This document shows, in pieces, positions 26,057 to 33,398 of a stretch of 64,000 nucleotides of DNA (its first letter is position 1; each line of letters opens with the position of its first letter). This DNA comes from UBA11855 sp035297385 (GTDB lineage: Archaea > Thermoproteota > Bathyarchaeia > Bathyarchaeales > Bathycorpusculaceae), in NCBI GenBank assembly GCA_035297385.1, contig DATGZD010000019.1, positions 1 through 64,000 of the forward strand. The letters run 5' to 3'. The notes beneath the pieces were generated by a model. It saw only the letters and a list, made by a program, of their open reading frames with translations. It did not search any database and had not been told where the DNA came from. The translations under genes and the position numbers were made by a program.

Positions 26057-26883
26057 GCAAAAAAGAATTAGTTCCAAAGATTATGCTGTTTGAAGTTGAA
26101 GCTCCTGACATCGCTGTTAAAGCTAAACCAGGACAATTCATAATCGTCGTTCACGGCGTCAAGGGTGAACGAATTCCTTTAACAATAAGCGACATTAACG
26201 CTCAAAAAGGCACAATATCCTTCGCATTCCATGAAGTTGGTAAAAGCACAAAAGAGCTTGGATTAATAGATGAAGGTCAATCTATCGATAACGTTACAGG
26301 TCCTTTGGGCAATCCTTCAGAAATCAAAAAGTTTGGTAAAGTTCTCTGTATTGGTGGAAGCGTTATGATTGCACCGTTACTCCTGCAGTCTAAAGCTATG
26401 CGTGATGCTGGTAATTCCGTGACGACAATCTTGGGTGCAAGAAGTAAAGATTTCTTGATGATGGAAGATTTAGGCAAATCTTTAAGCGATGAGTTTTATG
26501 TTGCAACTGACGATGGTTCAAAGGGCAATATGGGCTTGGATTTTATGAATGATTTGTTAAAGAAAGAAAAATTTGATCGCTGTGTTGTTATGGGCCCTGT
26601 TGTATTGATGAAAACTGTAAGTGATATTACAAAATCCTTCGGAATACCAACAATGGTGACGTTAACACCGATCATGATTGATGGTATGGGTATGTGTGGT
26701 GTCTGTCGTGTTACGGTTGGCGGAAAGATGCAATTTGGCTGTGTTGATGGTCCAGAATTCGATGGTCATCAAGTAGATTTTGAAGAGTTAATCAAGCGTC
26801 AGAGAATGATGCTTCCTGAAGAACGATTAAGTTCAGAGTTATGGGAAATTGGAGAGTGTGCATGTGGCAGAAACAAAACCTAA
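26041..26883 (+). CDS. NfnA-like ferredoxin-NADP+ reductase subunit (probable ACG start)
   Basis: About 281 residues. FAD domain (KAKPGQFIIVV, GERIPLTIS, DNVTGPLGNP), NAD domain (VLCIGGSVMIAPLL) and C-terminal [2Fe-2S] Cys set (MCGVCRV, GCVDGPEFDG). It is the small subunit type of NADH-dependent ferredoxin:NADP+ oxidoreductase and of glutamate-synthase/sulfide dehydrogenase partners. The first ATG in frame (26083) removes the expected first strand. Reading back gives a natural N-terminus, YKIVSKKELVPKIMLFEV, and the codon in the start position is ACG 26041, ten bases after GGAGG at 26026-26030. It overlaps the upstream gene by 16 bases. ATG 26083 has no ribosome binding site. Confidence 0.85.
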   Translation, partial: TYKIVSKKELVPKIMLFEVEAPDIAVKAKPGQFIIVVHGVKGERIPLTISDINAQKGTISFAFHEVGKSTKELGLIDEGQSIDNVTGPLGNPSEIKKFGKVLCIGGSVMIAPLLLQSKAMRDAGNSVTTILGARSKDFLMMEDLGKSLSDEFYVATDDGSKGNMGLDFMNDLLKKEKFDRCVVMGPVVLMKTVSDITKSFGIPTMVTLTPIMIDGMGMCGVCRVTVGGKMQFGCVDGPEFDGHQVDFEELIKRQRMMLPEERLSSELWEIGECACGRNKT

Positions 26884-28276
26884 ACCAAAGATTAAGAAAG
26901 AAGCTATAGATATGCCTAAGCAGGAACCATATGTTCGCAGGACTAACTTCAATGAGGTCGCGTTAGGCTACGATGAAGCGATGGCTTTAGAAGAAGCGAG
27001 TCGTTGCTTAGGCTGCGTTAAGCCTCAATGTGTAGCAGGTTGTCCTGTAGAGGTTCCAATTCCAGAGTTCATCAAATGTATTCGCGAAAAGAAGTATTCT
27101 GAAGGAGTAGCTAAACTAAAAACAAAGAATGCGCTACCAGCTGTATGCGGACGCGTTTGTCCACAAGAAGAACAATGTCAATCAAAATGCGTCATGGGAA
27201 AAATCGGTCAAGCCGTAAGTATCGGACGGTTAGAAAGGTTCTTGGCAGACTGGGAGCGTGAACATGGTTTTCAAATCCCTGAAAAAGCTCCACCAACAGG
27301 AAAAAAGGTAGCTATAGTAGGAGCAGGGCCAGCAGGATTAACAGCAGCAGCCGATTTAGTTAAACTCGGCCACGAAGTAGTTATGTTCGAAGCTCTACAT
27401 ATTGGCGGCGGCGTGTTAGTCTATGGTATTCCTGAATTCCGCTTACCCAAAGCCATCGTACAAAATGAAGTCACTTATATTCAAAAATTGGGTGTCGACC
27501 TACGTCTAGGAAACCTCGTTGGTAGGATTCATACAATTCCCGAACTGATGAAAGAAGGAGGTTTCCATGCAGTATTCATCGGAAGCGGTGCAGGCTTACC
27601 TCAATTTATGGGTATTCCGGGCGAAAACCTTGGCGGTGTCTACTCAGCAAATGAATTCTTAATCCGAGTTAACTTAATGAAGGCGTATAGATTCCCCGAA
27701 TATGATACTCCATTGCGTCTTGGCAAAAAAGTAATTGTAGTTGGCGGCGGCAACGTAGCTATGGATTGCGCAAGAAGCTCTATGCGACTTGGTGCAGATG
27801 TATGCTTACTCTATCGTCGTTCGCGTGATGAATTACCTGCAAGAAAAGAAGAAATTGAGAATGCTGAAGAAGAAGGTTTAGTCTGTAAATTCTTAGGCGC
27901 ACCCGTAGCCTTGCATGGCGATGAGAAAGGATGGGTAAAAAGCATGGATTGTATTGCCATGGAGCTTGGTGCACCAGATGAAAAAGGTCGACGAAGCGTA
28001 AAACCAATTCCTGACAGCGAATTCACAATCGAAACAGATACAGTTATAGTTGCAATTGGACAAACACCGAACCCAATTATCCAACGAACAACAGAGGGTC
28101 TACAAACAAACCCACGACACGGAACTATAAATGTAGATACAATTGGCAAGACCAGTTTAGAAGGCGTTTATGCAGGCGGAGATGTCGCAACGGGCGCAGC
28201 TACTGTAATTAGCGCAATGGGCGCAGGAAAACGCGCAGCAAAAGCCATGCACGAATATCTAATGAGCAAGAAGTAA
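26864..28276 (+). CDS. NfnB/GltD-like NADPH-dependent oxidoreductase
   Basis: About 470 residues. N-terminal Fe-S domain (CLGCVKPQCVAGCP, CGRVCPQEEQC, KCVMG), FAD motif VAIVGAGPAGLTAAA, NADPH motif VIVVGGGNVAMDCARSS with YRRS, and the C-terminal FAD motif GVYAGGDVATG. This is the large subunit of NfnAB-type transhydrogenase and the beta-type subunit of glutamate synthase; no glutamate synthase large subunit is present. GTG 26864 is chosen because GGAG lies nine bases ahead; the frame to TTG 26849 is open. Overlaps NfnA by 20 bases, so the trio is translationally coupled. Role inferred: electron bifurcation between NADH, NADPH and ferredoxin. Confidence 0.92.
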   Translation: MAETKPKPKIKKEAIDMPKQEPYVRRTNFNEVALGYDEAMALEEASRCLGCVKPQCVAGCPVEVPIPEFIKCIREKKYSEGVAKLKTKNALPAVCGRVCPQEEQCQSKCVMGKIGQAVSIGRLERFLADWEREHGFQIPEKAPPTGKKVAIVGAGPAGLTAAADLVKLGHEVVMFEALHIGGGVLVYGIPEFRLPKAIVQNEVTYIQKLGVDLRLGNLVGRIHTIPELMKEGGFHAVFIGSGAGLPQFMGIPGENLGGVYSANEFLIRVNLMKAYRFPEYDTPLRLGKKVIVVGGGNVAMDCARSSMRLGADVCLLYRRSRDELPARKEEIENAEEEGLVCKFLGAPVALHGDEKGWVKSMDCIAMELGAPDEKGRRSVKPIPDSEFTIETDTVIVAIGQTPNPIIQRTTEGLQTNPRHGTINVDTIGKTSLEGVYAGGDVATGAATVISAMGAGKRAAKAMHEYLMSKK

Positions 28277-28308
28277 CCCCCCCGCAACTCTTACGCTGAA
28301 TATCTCTT

Positions 28309-28317
28309 CCTTTTTTA
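28309..28317 (+). terminator. T-rich terminator after nfnB
   Basis: CCTTTTTTAA about 35 bases after the stop and 12 bases before AT-rich leader of the next gene; probable archaeal terminator. A C7 run at about 28276-28283 directly follows the stop. Confidence 0.35.
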
Positions 28318-28461
28318 AGCAAGTATTATTTACAATTGCGCGTATTTTACTGTTAATACTTAGGAATATCTCTCATTTTGGCTTCTAAATTCTACAGGCA
28401 CTCTTAGCCAGACTGAAGATAATTTAATATTACATTCTATAATATGACTTGTGGACTCTTC

Positions 28462-30249
28462 ATGAATTATTCTGAGATTGCTAATGCATACGAAAAAATT
28501 GAGGCTACAACAAAACGTCTAGAGATGACTTCACTTTTGGTAGACCTTTTAAAGAAGACTCCAAAAGATGTAATCGACAAAGTTGTGTATTTAACTCAAG
28601 GCAAGTTGTATCCCAATTTTATTAGTCTACAAATTGGTGTAGCCGAAAAATCTGCCATTAAAGCTGTCGTTCGTGCTTCAGGAAGGACAGAGACTGAAGT
28701 TAAGACAGATCTTAGAAAAACAGGTGATATAGGAGAAACCGCTCAGAATCTACTCTTAAAAAGAAAACAATCTACTTTCAGTCAGAAAGCTCTCACCGTT
28801 CAACGAGCCTACGAAACACTAGATAAAATGGCAAGAACGTCTGGTTCAGGAACAGTTGAAACGAAGATGGCTCTACTATGTGGTCTTTTAACAGATGCGT
28901 CACCGAAAGAAGCAAAATACATACTTCGAACAGTCACGGGGAAACTACGATTAGGTATTGCAGATATGACTGTTTTAGATGCTTTAGCCATAGCGTATGG
29001 TGGAGGAAAAGAAGCACGTGAACAATTGGAACGAGCCTACAACATTTCATCAGACTTAGGAAGAGTAGCTAGTACAGTAGTTGAAAAAGGCTTAACTGGA
29101 ATTCAGAAGTTTAAGGTGGCTATTTTTGAACCAATAAGACCTATGCTGGCTGAGAGGCTTTCAGACCCAGAAGAAATTCTAGACAAGTTTGGTGGTAAGT
29201 GCATGGTTGAGTACAAGTACGATGGTGAAAGAATTCAAGCTCATAAGAAAGGGTCAAAAGTAGTTCTGTATTCCCGTCGACTTGATAACATTACCTCTCA
29301 ATACCCTGATGCAGCCGACCTTGTTAGAGATAATGTAAAACTTGAGGAAGCCATCATAGAGGGTGAGTGTGTTGCAGTTGTTGTTGAGACGGGGGAAATG
29401 CGTCCTTTTCAAGAGCTGATGCATCGTCGACGTAAGTATGGTATTGAAGAGGCCATTAAAGAGTATCCTGTCTCGTTATATCTATTTGATGCAATGCTAA
29501 TTGGCGAGAAAGATTTGACTTTATCTCCGTACCTTGAAAGACAAAAAGAGCTGGAAGGTGCTCTAAAAGAAAAAGATGCTAGATTATGTACAGCCAAACA
29601 CAAATTAGTTAATAATGTGAAGGATCTATTGGATTTTTTTGATGAAGCTATCGCCGATGGCTGTGAAGGGGTAGTATGTAAAGCTGTTGGAAAAGAAGCC
29701 ATATATCAAGCTGGAGCACGCGGTTGGCTCTGGATAAAATACAAACGAGATTACAAAAGTGAAATGAAAGACACAGTGGACCTTGTGGTTGTTGGGGCTC
29801 TATACGGTAGGGGCAGACGCGCTGGTGCCTACGGTGCATTGCTGTTAGCCTCCTACAACAAGGAAGGGGATGTTTTTGAGACTGTTACAAAACTAGGCAC
29901 TGGATTTACAGATAAAGATTTGAGGGAGATTCCAGAGATGCTTCGAAAGCATGAGATTCCAAAGAAGCACCCACGTGTGCGGTCAATAATGAATGCGGAT
30001 GTATGGTTTGAGCCTGCCGTCGTGTTGGAGGTTTTGGGAGCGGAGATTACTCTAAGTCCAATCCATACGGCTGCCATGAATTCAATCAGAAAAGGTGGTG
30101 GCTTGGCGATCAGGTTTCCGCGCTTTACGGGAAATTACCGTACCGATAAAGCTCCCGAAGATGCAACAACATCTGCTGAAATCCTAGAAATGTATCGTAG
30201 TCAACTTAAACGCATAAGCGAAGAAGTAACAACAGCCGCGAAGACTTGA
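28462..30249 (+). CDS. lig: ATP-dependent DNA ligase
   Basis: 595 residues. N-terminal DNA-binding domain (about 1-200), adenylation domain with nucleophile lysine 252 in EYKYDGERIQ, then RRKYG, EGVVCKAVGK, WIKYKRD (motifs IV, V), and OB-fold C-terminal region. Archaeal replicative/repair ligase using ATP. Start at ATG 28462 fits family length (MNYSEIANAYEKIE); ATG 28444 in frame adds six residues. Followed by an unrelated coiled-coil protein; no replication genes beside it. One of several DNA-maintenance genes in the window (nth, rad50, mre11). Confidence 0.95.
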   Translation: MNYSEIANAYEKIEATTKRLEMTSLLVDLLKKTPKDVIDKVVYLTQGKLYPNFISLQIGVAEKSAIKAVVRASGRTETEVKTDLRKTGDIGETAQNLLLKRKQSTFSQKALTVQRAYETLDKMARTSGSGTVETKMALLCGLLTDASPKEAKYILRTVTGKLRLGIADMTVLDALAIAYGGGKEAREQLERAYNISSDLGRVASTVVEKGLTGIQKFKVAIFEPIRPMLAERLSDPEEILDKFGGKCMVEYKYDGERIQAHKKGSKVVLYSRRLDNITSQYPDAADLVRDNVKLEEAIIEGECVAVVVETGEMRPFQELMHRRRKYGIEEAIKEYPVSLYLFDAMLIGEKDLTLSPYLERQKELEGALKEKDARLCTAKHKLVNNVKDLLDFFDEAIADGCEGVVCKAVGKEAIYQAGARGWLWIKYKRDYKSEMKDTVDLVVVGALYGRGRRAGAYGALLLASYNKEGDVFETVTKLGTGFTDKDLREIPEMLRKHEIPKKHPRVRSIMNADVWFEPAVVLEVLGAEITLSPIHTAAMNSIRKGGGLAIRFPRFTGNYRTDKAPEDATTSAEILEMYRSQLKRISEEVTTAAKT

Positions 30250-30289
30250 TAAAGGCAGAAACATAAGATTTGTTTGGAGTAGAACTGGC

Positions 30290-30886
30290 TTGGATTCAGA
30301 AAAGATGAAAGCTCTTGTTGCATTCAAAGAGAAACTGGAAAAACAGCTTGAGGCACTAAACGCTGAAACAGCCGAGGTTACATCTGCACTGGACGCTGTC
30401 AATTCAGTTTTGCTTGAGAAAGGTTTCAAGCGTGGTGATATGAAGGATGCAACACAGGAGCCTAAAACACAGACTGTGCAAGAAGAAAAGAAACTTGAGG
30501 AAGTGAAAACTCCAGTCGTGCCGTCACAAGAAGCTGAGAATGTCATTCCATTACGAACAGTCAATGATGAGCCTTTAGCGATAATCTATGTTGAAGGCAG
30601 TGAACTTCATGTGTTACCCGACGAGAACAAACGGTTTAACATTAAAACACCACCGTTCAGTCAGTTCTTAGTGGAGAGAGTATTGGCAAGGATGCAGGAG
30701 AGAGATAATGAAATGGTCCGAATGGGGCAGTTAACGCCTGAAAAAATGTTTGCTTATAACATTGTTCTAGAGGGTGATTTCATAAAGGAAATCCTGTTTA
30801 AGAACGTTGATGAAGAACGGCTCCGTGAGCTAAAGTCCAGCATTCGCTGGACCTTCGATAAGATGTACGAGAAAAGCAGGAGCTAG
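30290..30886 (+). CDS. Hypothetical coiled-coil protein
   Basis: 198 residues. An N-terminal coiled coil (about 5-45; KLEKQLEALNAETAEVTSAL), a disordered Glu/Lys/Pro-rich middle and a C-terminal alpha/beta domain (about 100-195) beginning EPLAIIYVEGSELHVLP and ending with SIRWTFDKMYEKSR. No family known to me; such architecture with a small beta domain occurs in archaeal proteins of unknown role. TTG start (30290), alternative ATG 30305. Forty bases downstream of lig and probably cotranscribed with it. Confidence 0.7.
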   Translation: MDSEKMKALVAFKEKLEKQLEALNAETAEVTSALDAVNSVLLEKGFKRGDMKDATQEPKTQTVQEEKKLEEVKTPVVPSQEAENVIPLRTVNDEPLAIIYVEGSELHVLPDENKRFNIKTPPFSQFLVERVLARMQERDNEMVRMGQLTPEKMFAYNIVLEGDFIKEILFKNVDEERLRELKSSIRWTFDKMYEKSRS

Positions 30887-30971
30887 CTTTAGTATAGTTT
30901 CAGTCTTTAACTCACAATTTGAGATCGATGCTCTAAATAACTCTTTATAGCATTCATGAAGAATGAACTTT

Positions 30972-31298
30972 CTATACCATATGTTTAGCTAACGTATCGA
31001 CGTATCTCTGTTTATTACATAAGCCAACGATTCTATCTACTTCACAGCAATCCTTCAGGATTACAACGGTTGGGATACTTGAAACGTTAAACTTCTCAGC
31101 AGTCATAGCATTCTCGTCTACGTTAAGTTTGCCAATGAATACTTTATCAGTATATTCCTTGGCTAATTCTTCGATTGTCGGAGCTAAAGCTCTGCATGGT
31201 CCACACCAGCCAGCCCAAAAATCAACTAAAACCAACGGATTTTTCTTGATTGTTTCATCAAAATTTGAGTCCGTAAAATGGAATGGTCCTTCTGACAT
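30972..31298 (-). CDS. Thioredoxin
   Basis: About 108 residues from ATG 31298. Classical thioredoxin with WAGWCGPCR active site, cis-Pro region IPTVVI and fold-typical VLVDFWAG. The longer frame to 31382 adds 28 residues without family similarity, and GGAG lies nine bases before ATG 31298. An extra Cys pair CC occurs in the ILKDCCEVDR turn. Cytoplasmic disulfide reductant, presumably reduced by the TrxR at 23791; the peroxiredoxin is a plausible client. Confidence 0.92.
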   Translation of the reverse strand: MSEGPFHFTDSNFDETIKKNPLVLVDFWAGWCGPCRALAPTIEELAKEYTDKVFIGKLNVDENAMTAEKFNVSSIPTVVILKDCCEVDRIVGLCNKQRYVDTLAKHMV

Positions 31299-31372
31299 GT
31301 TCTTTTCTCCGTCATAAATTGACTGTTTATTTTTGGTGCATTGTACGATATAAACCGTTCGTGGTTTAGGTT

Positions 31373-31804
31373 TCAATGACAAGCCCGCATTTTTTGTTGT
31401 AGAACTTTAAACTTATCATACGCTTCTTTTGGATTGGTTATATCCTCTGCTTCTTTTTCAAACGGACAGATATTTTGTTTCTTGTCATCTAGAATATTAT
31501 CGATGAGTTCTTTCCATTCAACTGTGATTTTATTTTCTTCGAGAAACTCTTTACCTTTTTTGCTTAAGGTTTCAGCATAGACTGCATTTATCTCACTGTA
31601 TACAGTGAGCAAAGCAACAGCTTTTCCGACTATTGTGTCTGCGGCAGCCGCATTTTTCAGGTTTCTACCACATTGCTCTATAGCGTTGAGAAAACCCGAG
31701 ATTCTATGAGATTTCGTCTCATACAATGTTTCGCCATTCTTTATGATGATAAGGGTTAATTGTTTTTGAATTAGTAGAGTTTTAGCTGTTTCTAAATCAC
31801 TCAT
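31373..31804 (-). CDS. DUF1893 family protein
   Basis: About 143 residues. Pattern of the DUF1893 family: LIIIKNGETLYETKS, AADTIVGKAVALL (a deaminase-like fold region), INAVYAETLS and the closing CPFEKEA. Function not known. ATG 31804 starts at SDLETAKTL, which fits the family; the frame to 31903 would add 33 unrelated residues. Upstream of the thioredoxin on the same strand; divergent from NikR. Confidence 0.8.
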   Translation of the reverse strand: MSDLETAKTLLIQKQLTLIIIKNGETLYETKSHRISGFLNAIEQCGRNLKNAAAADTIVGKAVALLTVYSEINAVYAETLSKKGKEFLEENKITVEWKELIDNILDDKKQNICPFEKEAEDITNPKEAYDKFKVLQQKMRACH

Positions 31805-31915
31805 GTGTATTCGAAAAAATACCCATTGAGTTGAGTAAAAACATTGCGTCCTTCTTTTATTCTCTTGTTCAGATGTAAAACTTTTTAGGCTAAAAATCAT
31901 CAAATTCTACTGAAG

Positions 31916-32329
31916 ATGAACATGACAAAAATTGTTCGAGTTGGTGTTACATTTCCACCTGAATTACTGTCTGAATTAGATGAAGTCATCGGAAAGATGG
32001 GTTATGAAAGTCGTTCGAAAGCCATTCAAGACGCTGTTCAACTTTTTGTTTCTGAGAAAAAGTGGCTTCGTGAAGAAACAGCAAATCAGACAGGGATTTT
32101 GTTAATGATCTATGATCATGAGGTTGTAGGCTTAGAAGGTGAATTGACTGAAGTACAACATGAACATTCGCATGTGATTTCTTCATCTATGCATATTCAT
32201 ATTGGCGATCGAGATTGTTTAGAAGCCATTGCTGTGAAAGGTAAAGCATCTGAGATACGTGAGCTAAGTAACGAGTTAATCACGAAAAAGGGCGTCAAGA
32301 TTCTAAAGACAATGATGGTTTCAATCTAA
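31916..32329 (+). CDS. nikR: NikR nickel-responsive transcriptional regulator
   Basis: 137 residues. Ribbon-helix-helix DNA-binding domain (1-50; RVGVTFPPELLSELDE) and ACT-like metal-binding domain with the high-affinity nickel ligands in the required spacing: His82, His93, His95 and Cys101 (HEHSHVISSSMHIH ... DC). Represses nickel uptake when Ni is ample. No nickel transporter lies next to it, so its targets are elsewhere, unless the metal ABC transporter at 52.9-54.4 kb is one. Two ATGs two codons apart at the start. Confidence 0.93.
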   Translation: MNMTKIVRVGVTFPPELLSELDEVIGKMGYESRSKAIQDAVQLFVSEKKWLREETANQTGILLMIYDHEVVGLEGELTEVQHEHSHVISSSMHIHIGDRDCLEAIAVKGKASEIRELSNELITKKGVKILKTMMVSI

Positions 32330-32514
32330 TACAATTGATTTCTTACTTCAAACATACTTCTTTGTATCTTGCTTTCTCTGTCATTTAAGATTTTAACGAT
32401 TTTTTTCTCCTCTCTCAATTCCAATAAAGTCTATCAAGAATGATTACATTCTAGCGGGAAAGGTTTAAGCAATTCGATAAGGTTAGCACAACATCACCTT
32501 CGGAGCAAGCAATC

Positions 32515-33378
32515 ATGAAAATTGTAAGTTATCGCTACAAGAATCAAAAGAGTTATGGGGTATTAACCGCTAAGTCAATAGCAAACCTTCCTTGTTTAGC
32601 AATGCAATCAGGTGAAACGCTTCCAGAAACCGTCGAAAACTTTGTGATTGCTGGTGAAAATGCTATACAAAAGGCAGAAAAGCTAATGACCAAAGCAGAG
32701 TCAAATTGCTTTGTACCTTTGACTGAGGTGTCATTACTTGCTCCCATTATGTTTCCTCCAAAAATCGTTTGCTTAGGTGTAAACTACCGAGATCATGCTG
32801 CAGAAACAGGCGCTGAAATTCCAAAAGAACCAATACTTTTCATGAAACCACGTACTGCCCTGATTGGTCCGAATGAGAAAATTATGAAGAGTTTTGTTAA
32901 ACACTTAGACTATGAAGGTGAACTAGCCATTATCATAGGAAAAAAAGCCAAGAATGTCTCTATGGATGAAGCTAAAGAATACATCTTTGGTTATACCATT
33001 CTAAATGACATTTCAGCTCGTGAGATTCAGTATGGCGACAAACAGTGGACTCGTGGCAAAAGTTTTGACACTTTTGCGCCCATTGGACCCTGCATTACGA
33101 CAGAGTCACAGCTTAAAGATATAATTAATCTAATCATTCGCACCTGGGTTAACAACGAGCTCCGTCAAAACGGTACAACAAGGAACATGGTCTTCAATGT
33201 TGAACAAATTATACATCGCCTCAGTCAGGTGATGACTTTGGAACCATGTGACATAATAGCCACTGGTACTCCGGCAGGCGTAGGTGTGGCTATGAAACCG
33301 GAGAAATGGTTGAAAAGTGGTGATATTGTCACAATCGAAATTGAAGGAATAGGCGTTCTTCAGAATACTGTTGAATAA
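32515..33378 (+). CDS. Fumarylacetoacetate hydrolase family protein
   Basis: 287 residues. Has the N-terminal segment and the catalytic C-terminal fold: VCLGVNYRDHAAETG, FMKPRTALIGP, metal-binding Glu cluster DYEGELAIIIG, ND-S-AREIQ and TGTPAGVGVAMKP. Family enzymes cleave or decarboxylate diketo acids (for example acylpyruvate hydrolases, 2-hydroxyhepta-dienedioate isomerases); the substrate here is open. ATG start after a 185-base gap. Adjacent to nikR on one side, convergent with rad50 on the other. Confidence 0.9.
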   Translation: MKIVSYRYKNQKSYGVLTAKSIANLPCLAMQSGETLPETVENFVIAGENAIQKAEKLMTKAESNCFVPLTEVSLLAPIMFPPKIVCLGVNYRDHAAETGAEIPKEPILFMKPRTALIGPNEKIMKSFVKHLDYEGELAIIIGKKAKNVSMDEAKEYIFGYTILNDISAREIQYGDKQWTRGKSFDTFAPIGPCITTESQLKDIINLIIRTWVNNELRQNGTTRNMVFNVEQIIHRLSQVMTLEPCDIIATGTPAGVGVAMKPEKWLKSGDIVTIEIEGIGVLQNTVE

Positions 33379-33398
33379 ACAAAGGTATGATCATGTTG

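Noticed and set aside
24830..28276. Heterodisulfide reductase (HdrABC) operon
   Set aside because: No HdrA-type flavoprotein with its insert nor HdrB CCG motifs; the flavoproteins match NfnA/NfnB.
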